This document shows, piece by piece, positions 8,563-17,796 of a stretch of 64,000 nucleotides of DNA (the stretch's first letter is position 1; every line of letters begins with the position of its first letter). The DNA lies in contig JAMLGZ010000001.1 in NCBI GenBank assembly GCA_023957385.1, positions 186,001-250,000 of the forward strand, written 5' to 3'. The notes under the pieces are model-generated. The model was not told where the DNA came from. It searched no databases and worked only from the letters and a program-made list of their open reading frames with translations. The DNA is from Brumimicrobium sp. GTDB lineage: Bacteria > Bacteroidota > Bacteroidia > Flavobacteriales_D > Crocinitomicaceae. The position numbers and the translations under genes were made by a program.

Positions 8563-9573
8563 ATGAAGATTATAGTTCCGATGGCGGGCCGTGGTTCCCG
8601 TTTACGTCCACATACATTAACAGTTCCCAAACCGCTTGTTCCGGTAGGGGGAAAACCTATTGTTCACCGTTTGGTAGAGGATATTGCAGAAATTTGTAGT
8701 GAACCGATTGATGAGATAGCATTTGTAGTTGGTGATTTTGGGGAAAAGATTGAAAAAGAATTAATTCAAGTTGCCGAAAAACTGGGAGCCAAAGGAAGTA
8801 TCTTTTATCAAGATCAACCACTTGGAACTGCTCATGCGGTGTTGTGTGCAAAAGAAAAGTTGGAAGGACCTGTTGTTGTTGCATTTGCAGATACCTTGTT
8901 CAAGGCAGATTTTAAAATTAACCCAGAAGATGATGGAATTCTGTGGGTAAAACAAATTGATGACCCAAGTGCTTTTGGGGTTGTAATCACAAACGAAAAT
9001 GGTGTAATTGTAGATTTTGTGGAAAAACCACAAGAACCAGTTTCCGATCTTGCTATGATTGGAATCTATTACTTCAAAGAAGGGAAAGAGTTACGCAACG
9101 AATTGGAATATTTAATTGATAATAATATTATAAAAGGAGGAGAATATCAATTGCCTGATGCTTTAAGGAGATTGACTGAGAAAGGTAAAATATTTCGTCC
9201 TGGCAAAGTGCTTGAGTGGTTAGATTGTGGAAATAAAAATGTTACTGTGATTGCTAACCAACGTATTTTAGAATTTGATCTTGATAAAGGGAAAGAACTG
9301 ATAGATGATTCAGCAAAAATTAATAATAGTATCATTATTCCTCCTTGTTTTATTGGTAAAAATGTGATGATAAACAATAGTATTATCGGTCCACACGTTT
9401 CGTTAGGAGATGAAACTTCTATTGATAATAGTATCATTACCAATTCTATTATTCAGGCGGATACCATAATTATAAATATTAATTTGAAGGATTCTATGGT
9501 TGGAAATCATGTGCATACAAGTGGTAAACAACAGATTTTAAGTATTGGAGATTATACCTCAATTGACGTTTGA
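8563..9573 (+). CDS. Sugar-phosphate nucleotidyltransferase with C-terminal hexapeptide repeats
   Basis: A 336-residue NTP:sugar-1-phosphate nucleotidyltransferase. The N-terminal pyrophosphorylase signature VPMAGRGSRLRPHTL and the following KPLVPVGGKPIVHRL are clear, with GTAHAV as the nucleotide-binding continuation and an Asp in FADTLF as a probable metal ligand. The last 100 residues have isoleucine-rich hexapeptide repeats (NSIIIPPCFIG, NSIIGPHVSLG, NSIITNSII) that form a left-handed beta helix. It resembles glucose-1-phosphate thymidylyl- or uridylyltransferases; the sugar and nucleotide cannot be decided from sequence alone. Its TGA overlaps the next ATG by one base. Confidence 0.88.
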   Translation: MKIIVPMAGRGSRLRPHTLTVPKPLVPVGGKPIVHRLVEDIAEICSEPIDEIAFVVGDFGEKIEKELIQVAEKLGAKGSIFYQDQPLGTAHAVLCAKEKLEGPVVVAFADTLFKADFKINPEDDGILWVKQIDDPSAFGVVITNENGVIVDFVEKPQEPVSDLAMIGIYYFKEGKELRNELEYLIDNNIIKGGEYQLPDALRRLTEKGKIFRPGKVLEWLDCGNKNVTVIANQRILEFDLDKGKELIDDSAKINNSIIIPPCFIGKNVMINNSIIGPHVSLGDETSIDNSIITNSIIQADTIIININLKDSMVGNHVHTSGKQQILSIGDYTSIDV

Positions 9574-11312
9574 TGAAGAAAATTTTTGCAGTTATATTAA
9601 TCTTGAGTGTTTTTGCTTCTTGCGCAATTTCTCAAAAATCAAAAGAGAAGAAACTAAAAGAAGAAGCAAAATCTGATGTTGCTGTACTTTCCTCTAAAAA
9701 CTATCCCTATATTGATAGATTTCATCAAGCCTTACGAGAAAAACTCAAGGGAAATACTTCAGAAGCAAAAAAATTATTTGAAGCCTGTTTACGTGAAAAT
9801 AAAAATGACGATGCTGTTTATTTTGCACTAGGAAAGATAGCTCGTAAAGAGAATAATCTTACACAAGCTGTTGCATATTTTCAACAAGCCTACAACATAG
9901 ACCCTTCCAATATTACTTATCTTGAATTATTAGCGCAAGCTCAGTTCATCAAATCTGATTTTGTTGAAGCTGAGCGCCTGTATAAGGATTTATGTGAACG
10001 TGAACCTCGTAATCCTGATTATATCTATTTCTATTGCAATGTTTTGATTTATAATAAATCATACAAAAAAGCAATTGATCAAATTAATAAACTTGAAGAT
10101 ATTGCAGGCATTATCCCTGAATTGTCTTTTATGAAGGCTGATTTGTATATCGAATTAAAAAACCCAAAGAAGTCTGAGGAAATCTTATTACAACTGCAAA
10201 ATGAAAACCCAAACGATACGGAAATAATTCAAAAGATTATTTCATTTTATGAACAACAAGGGCAAAAAGATAAAGCAATTGCACTTTTTGAGAAAGAAGT
10301 AGCCAAAGATTCTACCAATGGCGCCGCACTATTCGTATTAGCCGGAAATTACCTGCAATTGAATTATATTGATAAATTTATCCAAATATCTCCCCGTATT
10401 TTAAAAAGCGATGATGTAAGTGTCGAACATAAATTCTATGTGTTAGATGAATTGAGAGATATCAAGGGAGATAATGACCCAGTTGTTAAAAATGCGGTAA
10501 ATATCTTATATGATAAGCACTCAGATGATGCTTTGGTAAATATAGCTTATGGTGTAAATTTGATTTATGAAAATCGTTCTGATGAAGCACTAACTTACTT
10601 TAGAAAAGCGATTACGTTAGATAAATCAAATTTTGATATATGGTATCGAACATTGGCTTTTGAATCAGAATTTAAAGAATATGAAGCTTTATATGAAGAT
10701 GGAAATAAAGCGTTAGAATTATTTCCGAGCATCCCATCATTATATTATTTTGCTTCGGAAGGCGCTCTCCATAATAAACATCTCGATGAAGCTGAAGATT
10801 TGGTTACAGCAGGATTAATTTATTGTATAAAAAACAACTCGGATAAAGCTGTTTTAATGGCTCGGAAGGGTGAAATTGATTTTTATAGGAAAAACTATAA
10901 GCAAGGGATTGTCAATTTTGAACAAGCCTTGAGTATCCATCCAAATCCAATTGCTAAATTAATTTATGCAAAAACACTTGCCAAAACAGGAATTGCATTA
11001 GAAGTAATTCCAGAAATGCTAAATAGTATTGCAGATACTGATAAAACACAAGATTTTTTCTACACAGAAGGTTTATATAATATAGCAATAAAGGATTATA
11101 AAAATGGTATTAAATCCTTAGAAAGAATTGTGGAAAAAACATTTAATAATGCTGATTTATATGATTTATTAGGAGATATGTATTTCCTGTCTGGTGATGT
11201 TAAAAAGGCAGTTACCTTATGGGAGACAGCGCTTAGTAAGCATTGCCGAAATCTAAATCTAAGTAAAAAGATTAATGATGAAAAATTATATGATTCGATA
11301 TATGTTAAATAA
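9573..11312 (+). CDS. TPR-repeat lipoprotein
   Basis: An envelope lipoprotein of 579 residues. The signal peptide MKKIFAVILILSVFASC ends in a lipobox with the modified cysteine at residue 17. The rest is built of tetratricopeptide repeats, for example AVYFALGKIARKENNLTQA and AVAYFQQAYNIDPSNITYL, with the typical G/A/Y/A and P positions. Such repeats bind partner proteins. The ATG at 9573 was preferred to a TTG three bases upstream; it is coupled to the nucleotidyltransferase stop. With DUF4292 and the EnvC-like protein downstream, a role in envelope assembly or cell-wall turnover is plausible, but this is inferred from context only. Confidence 0.88.
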   Translation: MKKIFAVILILSVFASCAISQKSKEKKLKEEAKSDVAVLSSKNYPYIDRFHQALREKLKGNTSEAKKLFEACLRENKNDDAVYFALGKIARKENNLTQAVAYFQQAYNIDPSNITYLELLAQAQFIKSDFVEAERLYKDLCEREPRNPDYIYFYCNVLIYNKSYKKAIDQINKLEDIAGIIPELSFMKADLYIELKNPKKSEEILLQLQNENPNDTEIIQKIISFYEQQGQKDKAIALFEKEVAKDSTNGAALFVLAGNYLQLNYIDKFIQISPRILKSDDVSVEHKFYVLDELRDIKGDNDPVVKNAVNILYDKHSDDALVNIAYGVNLIYENRSDEALTYFRKAITLDKSNFDIWYRTLAFESEFKEYEALYEDGNKALELFPSIPSLYYFASEGALHNKHLDEAEDLVTAGLIYCIKNNSDKAVLMARKGEIDFYRKNYKQGIVNFEQALSIHPNPIAKLIYAKTLAKTGIALEVIPEMLNSIADTDKTQDFFYTEGLYNIAIKDYKNGIKSLERIVEKTFNNADLYDLLGDMYFLSGDVKKAVTLWETALSKHCRNLNLSKKINDEKLYDSIYVK

Positions 11313-12102
11313 ACATTTCTCCCTTCTTCTTTTTGCTTTGTTATTGGTATCATGTGGAAGTAATAAGCTTGTACAAGAAGAAACAAAAGATCATTTACCT
11401 AAAATTCAGGATAGCGTTATTTTAACTAAGTTACAGAATCTAGCGAGTAAACGTCCGCTCTATTTTTCTACAAAATTAAGTACACGGTATAAAGACAAGG
11501 ATCAAGATATTTCTTTTAAGACATCTGTTAAAATGAAAACTGATTCAGCACTTCAAGCTACCGTAACGTTTGCTAATATTCCTATTTATAACACTGTGAT
11601 TACGCCAGATACGCTAACTCTGGTGGATAAGCGAAAGAATTGTTATATGAAAGAAACGATGGATTTTTTTAAGAGACAATTTAATGTGAATTTTAAACAT
11701 AGTAATATTGAAGAGATTATTTTAGGAATGCCTATCGATTGGGATAATTCAAAGGATTATTATTTAGTAAATGACCCGTATAATTATGTGGTTTCTACTT
11801 CAGATTTATCTATCAAAGAAGCTTTGAAAAAAGAAGATCTTGTAATACGCTACTATTTAGATAAGGAAATATCTCGTTTGGAAAGAACAGTTATTGAAAG
11901 TCCAAGAGATACAAGCACTATTGAAATTAAATATGGTAACCGTATGCAAATGCAAGGGTTTGACATACCTGAACAGGGAGAAATTACAATTCGAACTCCG
12001 AGAGGAGAAACCTTCATTGAATTTAAGTATGGTAAGAGTTCCATCAATGAACCAGTAACTTTATTTTTAGTAATCCCAGAAAAGTATGAGCGCTGCCAAT
12101 AA
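11302..12102 (+). CDS. DUF4292-type lipoprotein (LolA/LolB-like fold suspected)
   Basis: A predicted lipoprotein: MLNKHFSLLLFALLLVSC is a short signal peptide with lipobox cysteine at residue 18 when the ATG at 11302 is used. An in-frame ATG at 11275 would add nine polar residues and a longer overlap with the upstream gene. The mature part is beta-rich (LYFSTKLSTRYKDKDQDISF, VTFANIPIYNTVITPDTL), like the DUF4292 family found in Bacteroidota between a TPR lipoprotein and an M23/EnvC protein. The half-barrel character recalls LolA/LolB lipoprotein carriers; this is inference. The stop overlaps the next gene by 17 bases. Confidence 0.85.
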   Translation: MLNKHFSLLLFALLLVSCGSNKLVQEETKDHLPKIQDSVILTKLQNLASKRPLYFSTKLSTRYKDKDQDISFKTSVKMKTDSALQATVTFANIPIYNTVITPDTLTLVDKRKNCYMKETMDFFKRQFNVNFKHSNIEEIILGMPIDWDNSKDYYLVNDPYNYVVSTSDLSIKEALKKEDLVIRYYLDKEISRLERTVIESPRDTSTIEIKYGNRMQMQGFDIPEQGEITIRTPRGETFIEFKYGKSSINEPVTLFLVIPEKYERCQ

Positions 12103-13414
12103 AATAATTTTCTTTTTCATGCTCTCTTTCATTGCTTTCAATACAGCAATGTCACAATCTGGTTCTCAGCGACTTAAGAAAGAGCAAGATGCTTTAAAAA
12201 AACAAATTGAGAATACAAAAGTCTTACTTGAAAAGTCAAAAAAGAGCACAGACTTATCTTTAGAAGAAGTAAAGTTAATTGAACGTCAGGTAGAATTTCG
12301 TGAGAAATTAATACGCAATATTGACAATCAAATTCGGGGTTCTGAATTAAAGATTACTGAAAAGGAAGCACGTATTCAAGAGCTAAATGCAGAGATTACT
12401 AAATTAAAGAAACAATATGCTGAGTTACTTTTGTATGCTTATAAAAAACGTGATAAATTCGGCGACTTAATGTATATTTTTAGTGCTGGCTCTATTGAAG
12501 AAGCTGTAAAACGTAAGATATACTTAGAGAAATTTCAAGAAATTCAAAAGAAACAATTGCGTTTAATTGCTCAGAATCAAGAATTACTACGTAAGGAGAT
12601 TACGGAATTGGAAGCAGAGAAGAAGGAATTACTAAACTTATCGGCTGATAAGAAGAAGGAACGCGCCGAAATAGTGGAATCTAAGAAAGAAAAGGAACTC
12701 ATCTATCAGAAGTTTAAAGAGCAAAAAGATAAGTTATTACAAGAATTACAAGAAAAAGAACGTAAAAATGCCCGGTTAGAACAGGAAATTGCTGCTGCTA
12801 TTCAAAAAGAGATTGCTGCTGAAAGGGCACGTATTGAGAAAGAAAGAAAGGAAGCCGAAGCACGTAGAAAAGCAGAAGAGGCTCGCAGAAAAGCAGAAGA
12901 GGCAAAAAATTCAAAAGACAAAACAGATCCTGCTGGCTCAGAGAAACCTGTGGTTACTCCGACTTTCCCTCTTATTGCAGAGAATGAATTAGCTGGAAAA
13001 GATTTTGCCTCCAATAAGGGAAAACTCCCTTGGCCGGTTAAGAGCGGAACTATCACTTCTAACTATGGAAAAAATCCGCATCCTACTTTAGAGAATGTTA
13101 CAACTCAAAATAATGGTATCGACATCAGTACTTCCAAAAATGCAAATGTGTTGGCAGTATTTAAAGGAGAAGTTACTAGTGTAATCACTATTCCTGGTGC
13201 AGGAAAAGTAGTAATTATTAAACATGGTAATTATCGTACGGTATATTCTAATCTACAAGAAGTATATGTTACGAAAGGAAGTAAAGTTGACACTAGAACT
13301 CCGATAGGCTCTCTACTTCCTACAGGTGCTATCTCCGTTTCTCACTTTGAGATACATCAAGTAACTGAAAACTCTGTGATACAGCTAAATCCAAGTCTCT
13401 GGTTAGGGAGATAG
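12086..13414 (+). CDS. EnvC-like murein hydrolase activator (coiled coil plus degenerate LytM/M23 domain)
   Basis: An exported 442-residue protein: signal peptide (residues 1-23, ending AMSQ), long coiled coil (about 27-275, rich in K/E/Q, ending in repeated EARRKAEE units), a linker, and a C-terminal LytM domain (about 310-442). The zinc ligands of active M23 peptidases are degraded: the HxGxD site reads NNGIDI, and the final site reads SHFEIHQ, not HxH. This is the pattern of EnvC-type activators, which stimulate N-acetylmuramyl-L-alanine amidases during cell division and do not cut murein themselves. It is the last gene of the rightward string and is followed by a strong terminator. Confidence 0.87.
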   Translation: MSAANKIIFFFMLSFIAFNTAMSQSGSQRLKKEQDALKKQIENTKVLLEKSKKSTDLSLEEVKLIERQVEFREKLIRNIDNQIRGSELKITEKEARIQELNAEITKLKKQYAELLLYAYKKRDKFGDLMYIFSAGSIEEAVKRKIYLEKFQEIQKKQLRLIAQNQELLRKEITELEAEKKELLNLSADKKKERAEIVESKKEKELIYQKFKEQKDKLLQELQEKERKNARLEQEIAAAIQKEIAAERARIEKERKEAEARRKAEEARRKAEEAKNSKDKTDPAGSEKPVVTPTFPLIAENELAGKDFASNKGKLPWPVKSGTITSNYGKNPHPTLENVTTQNNGIDISTSKNANVLAVFKGEVTSVITIPGAGKVVIIKHGNYRTVYSNLQEVYVTKGSKVDTRTPIGSLLPTGAISVSHFEIHQVTENSVIQLNPSLWLGR

Positions 13415-13454
13415 ATGGAGATATTTTCTTTTGAATAATCTGAATTGATAAAAA

Positions 13455-13481
13455 AAAGACTATCTCAATGAGATAGTCTTT
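13455..13481. terminator. Bidirectional rho-independent terminator between envC-like gene and sdhB
   Basis: A perfect inverted repeat (AAAGACTATCTCA, one base, then its complement) with A-rich sequence on the left and T-rich sequence on the right. It lies between two convergent genes, so it can serve both. Confidence 0.88.
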
Positions 13482-13510
13482 ATAAAGATTCCTTTGTAGT
13501 AGGGAATATC

Positions 13511-14263
13511 TTATTGCTTTGTAGAAGCACTTGCTTTAATGAACTCACGGTTCATAGTTGCAATACTACTCAAGGTAATTCCTTTTGGACATTCTGCTTC
13601 ACATGCTCCGGTATTGGTACAGTTACCAAATCCTTCCACATCCATTTGATGAACCATATCTAAAGCTCTCTTCTCAGCTTCTACTTTACCTTGTGGCAGT
13701 GCAGCAAATTGAGAAATCTTAGCCGATACGAATAACATAGCAGAACTGTTTTTACAAGCAGCAACACAAGCTCCACAACCAATACATGTTGCATTATCAA
13801 AAGCTAAATCCGCATCGTGCTTATTTACTGGAATAGCATTCGCGTCTTGTGTATTACCAGAGGTATTTACAGAAATGAATCCACCTGCTTGTTGAATTCT
13901 GTCAAAAGCACTTCTATCTACGATTAAATCTTTAATAATAGGGAAAGCTTTTGCTCTAAATGGTTCAATATAAATTGTTTCTCCATCGTGGAAATGTCTC
14001 ATGTGTAACTGACAAGTTGTAATTCCCTTATCTGGTCCATGAGGCTCTCCGTTGATATATAAAGAGCACATTCCACAAATACCTTCACGGCAATCATGAT
14101 CGAATGCAACAGGCTCTTCGTCCTTATTTACTAATTCTTCATTTAAAACGTCTAACATTTCAAGGAAAGACATATCAGGTGAAATACCTTTAACTGGGTA
14201 ATCAACCATCTTTCCTTTATCGTCAGCATTTTTTTGTCTCCAAATTTTTAATGTTAAATCCAT
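13511..14263 (-). CDS. sdhB: Succinate dehydrogenase/fumarate reductase iron-sulfur subunit
   Basis: The 250-residue electron-transfer subunit of complex II. The N-terminal plant-ferredoxin domain binds a [2Fe-2S] cluster through C58, C63, C66 and C84 (CREGICGMC and ITTCQ). The C-terminal domain has [11 protein letters not shown] (C160, C163, C166, C170) and [11 protein letters not shown] (C215, C221, C225) for the [4Fe-4S] and [3Fe-4S] clusters. It links FAD in SdhA to hemes in SdhC. It is the last gene of sdhCAB, 50 bases after sdhA, and ends at a shared terminator. Confidence 0.96.
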   Translation of the reverse strand: MDLTLKIWRQKNADDKGKMVDYPVKGISPDMSFLEMLDVLNEELVNKDEEPVAFDHDCREGICGMCSLYINGEPHGPDKGITTCQLHMRHFHDGETIYIEPFRAKAFPIIKDLIVDRSAFDRIQQAGGFISVNTSGNTQDANAIPVNKHDADLAFDNATCIGCGACVAACKNSSAMLFVSAKISQFAALPQGKVEAEKRALDMVHQMDVEGFGNCTNTGACEAECPKGITLSSIATMNREFIKASASTKQ

Positions 14264-14313
14264 ATCTTTAAATTTTATGGTGACGTTTGAATATTATCCA
14301 AACACTTCTTTTA

Positions 14314-16317
14314 CTATTTATAACTTCTTGTTTTTACTTCGATTTCTTCGTAAGCCAATGGCTCTTTGTGTAAGATAGCTTCACTAGGTACTCCAGTGTA
14401 TTCCCAAGCCGCAACGTGGAAGAAATTAGCATCATCTCTTTGTGCTTCTCCTTCTTCAGATTGTGATTCTTCTCTGAAGTGACCACCGCATGACTCAGTT
14501 CTTACTAAAGCATCTTTTGCCATTAACTCACCTAATTCAAGGAAATCTGCTACACGACCTGCTTTGGCCAGTTCTTCATTGTATTCAAATCTTCCTCCTG
14601 GTACTTTTACATCTTTCCAGAATTCTTCTCGAAGAGCTTTAATTTCTTCGATAGCTTCTGTTAGACCCTTTTCATTTCTAGCCATACCTACTTTGTTCCA
14701 CATGATGTGACCAAGTCGTTTATGGAAAGAGTCTACTGATTTAGTTCCTTTGTTATTGATGAATTTCTCAAGTCTTTCCACCACGTCTTTCTCTGCTTGT
14801 TCGAACTCAGGAGTATCAGTAGAAATCTTACCTGTACGAATTTCATCAGCTAAGTAATCACCAATAGTATAAGGTAAAACAAAGTAACCATCTGCTAATC
14901 CTTGCATTAAAGCAGAAGCACCTAAACGGTTTGCTCCGTGATCAGAGAAGTTTGCTTCTCCAATAGCATATAAACCAGGAATAGTTGTCATTAAGTTATA
15001 ATCAACCCAAATACCACCCATCGTATAGTGAACCGCTGGATAAATCATCATCGGTGTTTCATACGGGTTTTGATCTACGATTTTCTCGTACATCTGGAAT
15101 AGGTTACCATATTTATTGGCAATAACTTGTTTTCCTAATTTGGTAACAATTGCTTTATCATTCTCATCCAATCCTTGGATATGCGCTTGTTCCTTTCCGT
15201 ATCTTTCAATAGCAGAAGCAAAATCTAAGAATACAGCCTGACCAGTTGCATTGACTCCATATCCAGCATCACATCTTTCTTTTGCTGCACGAGAAGCAAC
15301 GTCACGAGGAACTAAGTTTCCAAATGAAGGATATCTTCTTTCCAAGTAATAGTCTCTATCTTCATGAGGAATATCAACTGGTTTCTTGGTTTTATTACGG
15401 ATAGCTTCCACGTCTTCCATTTTCTTAGGAACCCAGATTCTTCCGTCGTTTCTTAATGATTCAGACATCAATGTTAATTTAGATTGATGATCTCCAGAAA
15501 CAGGAATACATGTAGGGTGAATCTGAGTATAACAAGGGTTTGCAAAGTAAGCTCCTTTTTTGTGTATTTTCCAAGCAGCAGAACCATTACTTCCCATTGC
15601 ATTTGTTGAAAGGAAGAAAACGTTTCCGTATCCACCAGATCCTACAACAACTGCATGAGCTCCGTGTCTTTCGATTTTACCTGTTACTAAATCACGCGCT
15701 ATAATACCTCTTGCTTTACCATTCACGATTACCACATCTAGCATTTCATGACGGTTATACATTTCGATCTTTCCTTTTCCGATCTGACGGTTCATAGCTG
15801 CATAAGCACCAAGTAACAATTGCTGTCCTGTTTGACCTTTTGCATAGAAAGTTCTAGAAACAAGTACTCCTCCAAAAGAACGGTTATCAAGTAAACCTCC
15901 GTATTCACGAGCAAAAGGAACCCCTTGTGCTACACATTGGTCTATAATATTTGCAGATACCTCCGCCAATCTCCAAGAGTTAGATTCTCTGGAACGGTAA
16001 TCTCCTCCTTTTACAGTGTCATAAAACAATCTGTAAATTGAGTCACCATCACCTTGGTAATTTTTAGCTGCGTTAATACCTCCTTGAGCAGCAATAGAGT
16101 GCGCTCTACGAGGAGAATCTTGAAAACAAAATGCTTTTACTTTATATCCTAATTCGGCTAAAGTAGCTGCAGCAGCACCTCCTGCTAGCCCTGTACCAAT
16201 CACGATAACGTCAATACCTCTTTTGTTTGCAGGGTTTACTAATCGAATATTGTTTTTATGATTTGTCCATTTATCTTTTAATGGACCTGCTGGTATGTTT
16301 GAATTTAATTCTGCCAT
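14314..16317 (-). CDS. sdhA: Succinate dehydrogenase/fumarate reductase flavoprotein subunit
   Basis: The 667-residue catalytic subunit of complex II, oxidising succinate to fumarate or the reverse. The dinucleotide-binding motif [13 protein letters not shown] is near residues 39-51. The histidine that carries covalent FAD is H73 in [11 protein letters not shown]. The capping-domain active-site region and the segment [14 protein letters not shown] are present. Size and the KNYQGDGDS insertion fit the Bacteroidota and epsilon-type enzymes that pair with one diheme cytochrome b. It lies 12 bases downstream of sdhC and 50 upstream of sdhB. Confidence 0.97.
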   Translation of the reverse strand: MAELNSNIPAGPLKDKWTNHKNNIRLVNPANKRGIDVIVIGTGLAGGAAAATLAELGYKVKAFCFQDSPRRAHSIAAQGGINAAKNYQGDGDSIYRLFYDTVKGGDYRSRESNSWRLAEVSANIIDQCVAQGVPFAREYGGLLDNRSFGGVLVSRTFYAKGQTGQQLLLGAYAAMNRQIGKGKIEMYNRHEMLDVVIVNGKARGIIARDLVTGKIERHGAHAVVVGSGGYGNVFFLSTNAMGSNGSAAWKIHKKGAYFANPCYTQIHPTCIPVSGDHQSKLTLMSESLRNDGRIWVPKKMEDVEAIRNKTKKPVDIPHEDRDYYLERRYPSFGNLVPRDVASRAAKERCDAGYGVNATGQAVFLDFASAIERYGKEQAHIQGLDENDKAIVTKLGKQVIANKYGNLFQMYEKIVDQNPYETPMMIYPAVHYTMGGIWVDYNLMTTIPGLYAIGEANFSDHGANRLGASALMQGLADGYFVLPYTIGDYLADEIRTGKISTDTPEFEQAEKDVVERLEKFINNKGTKSVDSFHKRLGHIMWNKVGMARNEKGLTEAIEEIKALREEFWKDVKVPGGRFEYNEELAKAGRVADFLELGELMAKDALVRTESCGGHFREESQSEEGEAQRDDANFFHVAAWEYTGVPSEAILHKEPLAYEEIEVKTRSYK

Positions 16318-16329
16318 CTCTCTACTATT

Positions 16330-16995
16330 TTAACCTTTAAAGTGAAGTATAAGTCCTAATACGATGAATCCTAGTGGAACCAAGATTGCATAAGCTTTTC
16401 CAAATTTTTTCAATGCATCAATGTATTTGTTATTCTGTCCAAGAGACTGGAAAGCAGAACCAAATCCATGCATTAAGTGTAACGATAAGGAAACAAACCC
16501 AAGAGCGTAAATTACTACACGGATTGGATCTTGGAATTTACCAATTAAATGTGGGTAATATCTGTTTGGATCTGCTGGATCCATTGCAATATATTTTGAA
16601 TTGATTTCAGGAAAAAAGAAATCATATAAATGTAATCCTAAGAAAACTAAAATTACTAATCCTGTTGGTCCCATGTGACGAGAAAACCAGCTAGAATTAG
16701 CAGCTCCATTATATTTTGCATATTTAATTGGACGTGCAGCGTGATTTTTTCGCTCCAAGATTATTCCTGTTACAAAGTGAAAAACGACTGCAAATACCAA
16801 AATTGGCTGAGCAATATACTGGACTAATGGATTGTGCCCCATAAAATGAGATAATTCATTGAATAATTCCGGGCTCCATGCCGCTGTAATATTGATTGCC
16901 AAATGTTGTAATAAAAATATCATCAGGAAGATTGCGGATAAGGACATCGCAACTTTTCTTCCAATAGATGACTTAAAAAAACTAGGTTTACTCAT
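16330..16995 (-). CDS. sdhC: Succinate dehydrogenase cytochrome b subunit (single diheme anchor)
   Basis: The 221-residue membrane anchor of complex II. Five hydrophobic helices can be drawn: around MSLSAIFLMIFLLQHLAI, VQYIAQPILVFAVVFHFVTG, GPTGLVILVFLGLHLYDFFF, PIRVVIYALGFVSLSLHLMHG and AILVPLGFIVLGLILHF. Histidines in helices one, two, three and four are suitable ligands for two hemes b. A single large anchor subunit without sdhD is the type B form known from Wolinella and Bacteroidota; it uses menaquinone. It is the first gene of the operon, with a promoter-like box 42 bases upstream. Confidence 0.94.
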   Translation of the reverse strand: MSKPSFFKSSIGRKVAMSLSAIFLMIFLLQHLAINITAAWSPELFNELSHFMGHNPLVQYIAQPILVFAVVFHFVTGIILERKNHAARPIKYAKYNGAANSSWFSRHMGPTGLVILVFLGLHLYDFFFPEINSKYIAMDPADPNRYYPHLIGKFQDPIRVVIYALGFVSLSLHLMHGFGSAFQSLGQNNKYIDALKKFGKAYAILVPLGFIVLGLILHFKG

Positions 16996-17036
16996 AACTT
17001 TTATATTTCTATTAAATCGATTTTTTTTGATTTTAA

Positions 17037-17044
17037 CAAATGTA
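17037..17044 (-). promoter_or_regulatory. Candidate -7 box for sdhCAB
   Basis: On the minus strand this reads TACATTTG, a match to TAnnTTTG, 42 bases before the sdhC ATG. No convincing -33 element was seen. Confidence 0.45.
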
Positions 17045-17376
17045 ATAGTTTATTGCTCTCATTGTCCTCAATTAGGCTATTTAGAATTATTTTAGATAAC
17101 TCGTTTAGATATACAAAAATAAATCAATAATCTCTTCTGCGTATGGTTTGCATTGGAGTGATAAGACTATGAGTTATAGCGATATTCTGCTGAATATAAG
17201 TTCGTTTGATGATTTAAAAAGGCTCTTGCCTCATGTTTGTTTTTTAAACCGTAAACATTATATTTGAGTAATAAAAAAATGGACTTTTCGTACAAATGCG
17301 ACAAAGGGTATGTGAAATTGTACGGTAAATCTGTATTTATAAGTAAGCGGTAATTATAAATGAAATATTCGAGATA
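17045..17376. other. Intergenic stretch between sdhC and the accessory island
   Basis: About 330 bases of AT-rich sequence without a supported gene. A short minus-strand frame here has no recognisable features and was not accepted. The stretch marks the left edge of the accessory island. No direct repeat or tRNA gene that could serve as an attachment site was seen. Confidence 0.5.
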
Positions 17377-17580
17377 ATGAGACATATACTTTTAAACAGA
17401 GCATTTGAATATAAAAAACGTAAAGACATAAATCCACCTAAGGGCTACGTTTACAATTCTATTTTAGGCGCTTGGTTTAACGTCAAAGATAAACTACCTT
17501 TGATTTTTGCGAAAGATTTCAAAGCCCAAGGGACAAAAAAATTTGACGTAGAAACAGGTGAAGACAACAAAGGACAATAA
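17377..17580 (+). CDS. Putative graspetide (omega-ester/amide RiPP) precursor peptide, copy 1
   Basis: A 67-residue peptide with no signal peptide, followed 12 bases later by a paralog and then by an ATP-grasp ligase. The N-terminal part (residues 1-50) is basic and holds ILGAW at 29-33 and PLIFAKDFKA at 41-50, a position and flavour like the ligase-binding helix of microviridin leaders. The C-terminal tail GTKKFDVETGEDNKGQ has Thr and Lys nucleophiles ahead of Asp and Glu acceptors, the combination that graspetide ligases join into ester or amide rings. Assignment as a precursor is inferred from size, position and composition; I know of no named family. Confidence 0.62.
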   Translation: MRHILLNRAFEYKKRKDINPPKGYVYNSILGAWFNVKDKLPLIFAKDFKAQGTKKFDVETGEDNKGQ

Positions 17581-17592
17581 ACAAAAAATATT

Positions 17593-17796
17593 ATGAAACA
17601 CATTTTATTACAAAAGGCTCTGAAATATAAACAGAGAAAGAGAATTGAAGATCCAAAAGGTTTTTCATTTAACAGTTTGCTTGGTGCGTGGGTCAGCAAT
17701 ATAGACAAATCGTTTCTAATTTTTGCAAAAGACTTCAAAGCATTGGGTACAAAAAAAGAGGATGTAGAAACTGGTGAAGACCAAAAAGGACAATAA
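17593..17796 (+). CDS. Putative graspetide precursor peptide, copy 2
   Basis: The second 67-residue peptide, identical to copy 1 at about 45 of 67 positions. Differences cluster in the N-terminal part; the last 26 residues differ at only three places, and the tail reads GTKKEDVETGEDQKGQ. The LLGAW (residues 29-33) and FLIFAKDFKA (41-50) segments are kept. Its TAA overlaps the ATG of the ATP-grasp gene (TAATG), which couples the translation of substrate and enzyme. Copy 2 carries Glu at residue 56 where copy 1 has Phe, adding one possible acceptor. Function as a RiPP precursor is an inference from the operon. Confidence 0.62.
   Translation: MKHILLQKALKYKQRKRIEDPKGFSFNSLLGAWVSNIDKSFLIFAKDFKALGTKKEDVETGEDQKGQ

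Noticed and set aside
17167..17385. A 72-codon minus-strand frame left of the peptide operon
   Set aside because: Low-complexity aromatic/Asn-rich translation, no promoter or neighbour coupling, and it runs into the start of the better-supported peptide gene.
17451..17738. A 95-codon minus-strand frame opposite the two peptide genes
   Set aside because: It is the complement of two paralogous, same-strand genes; the similarity within it is explained by their duplication.
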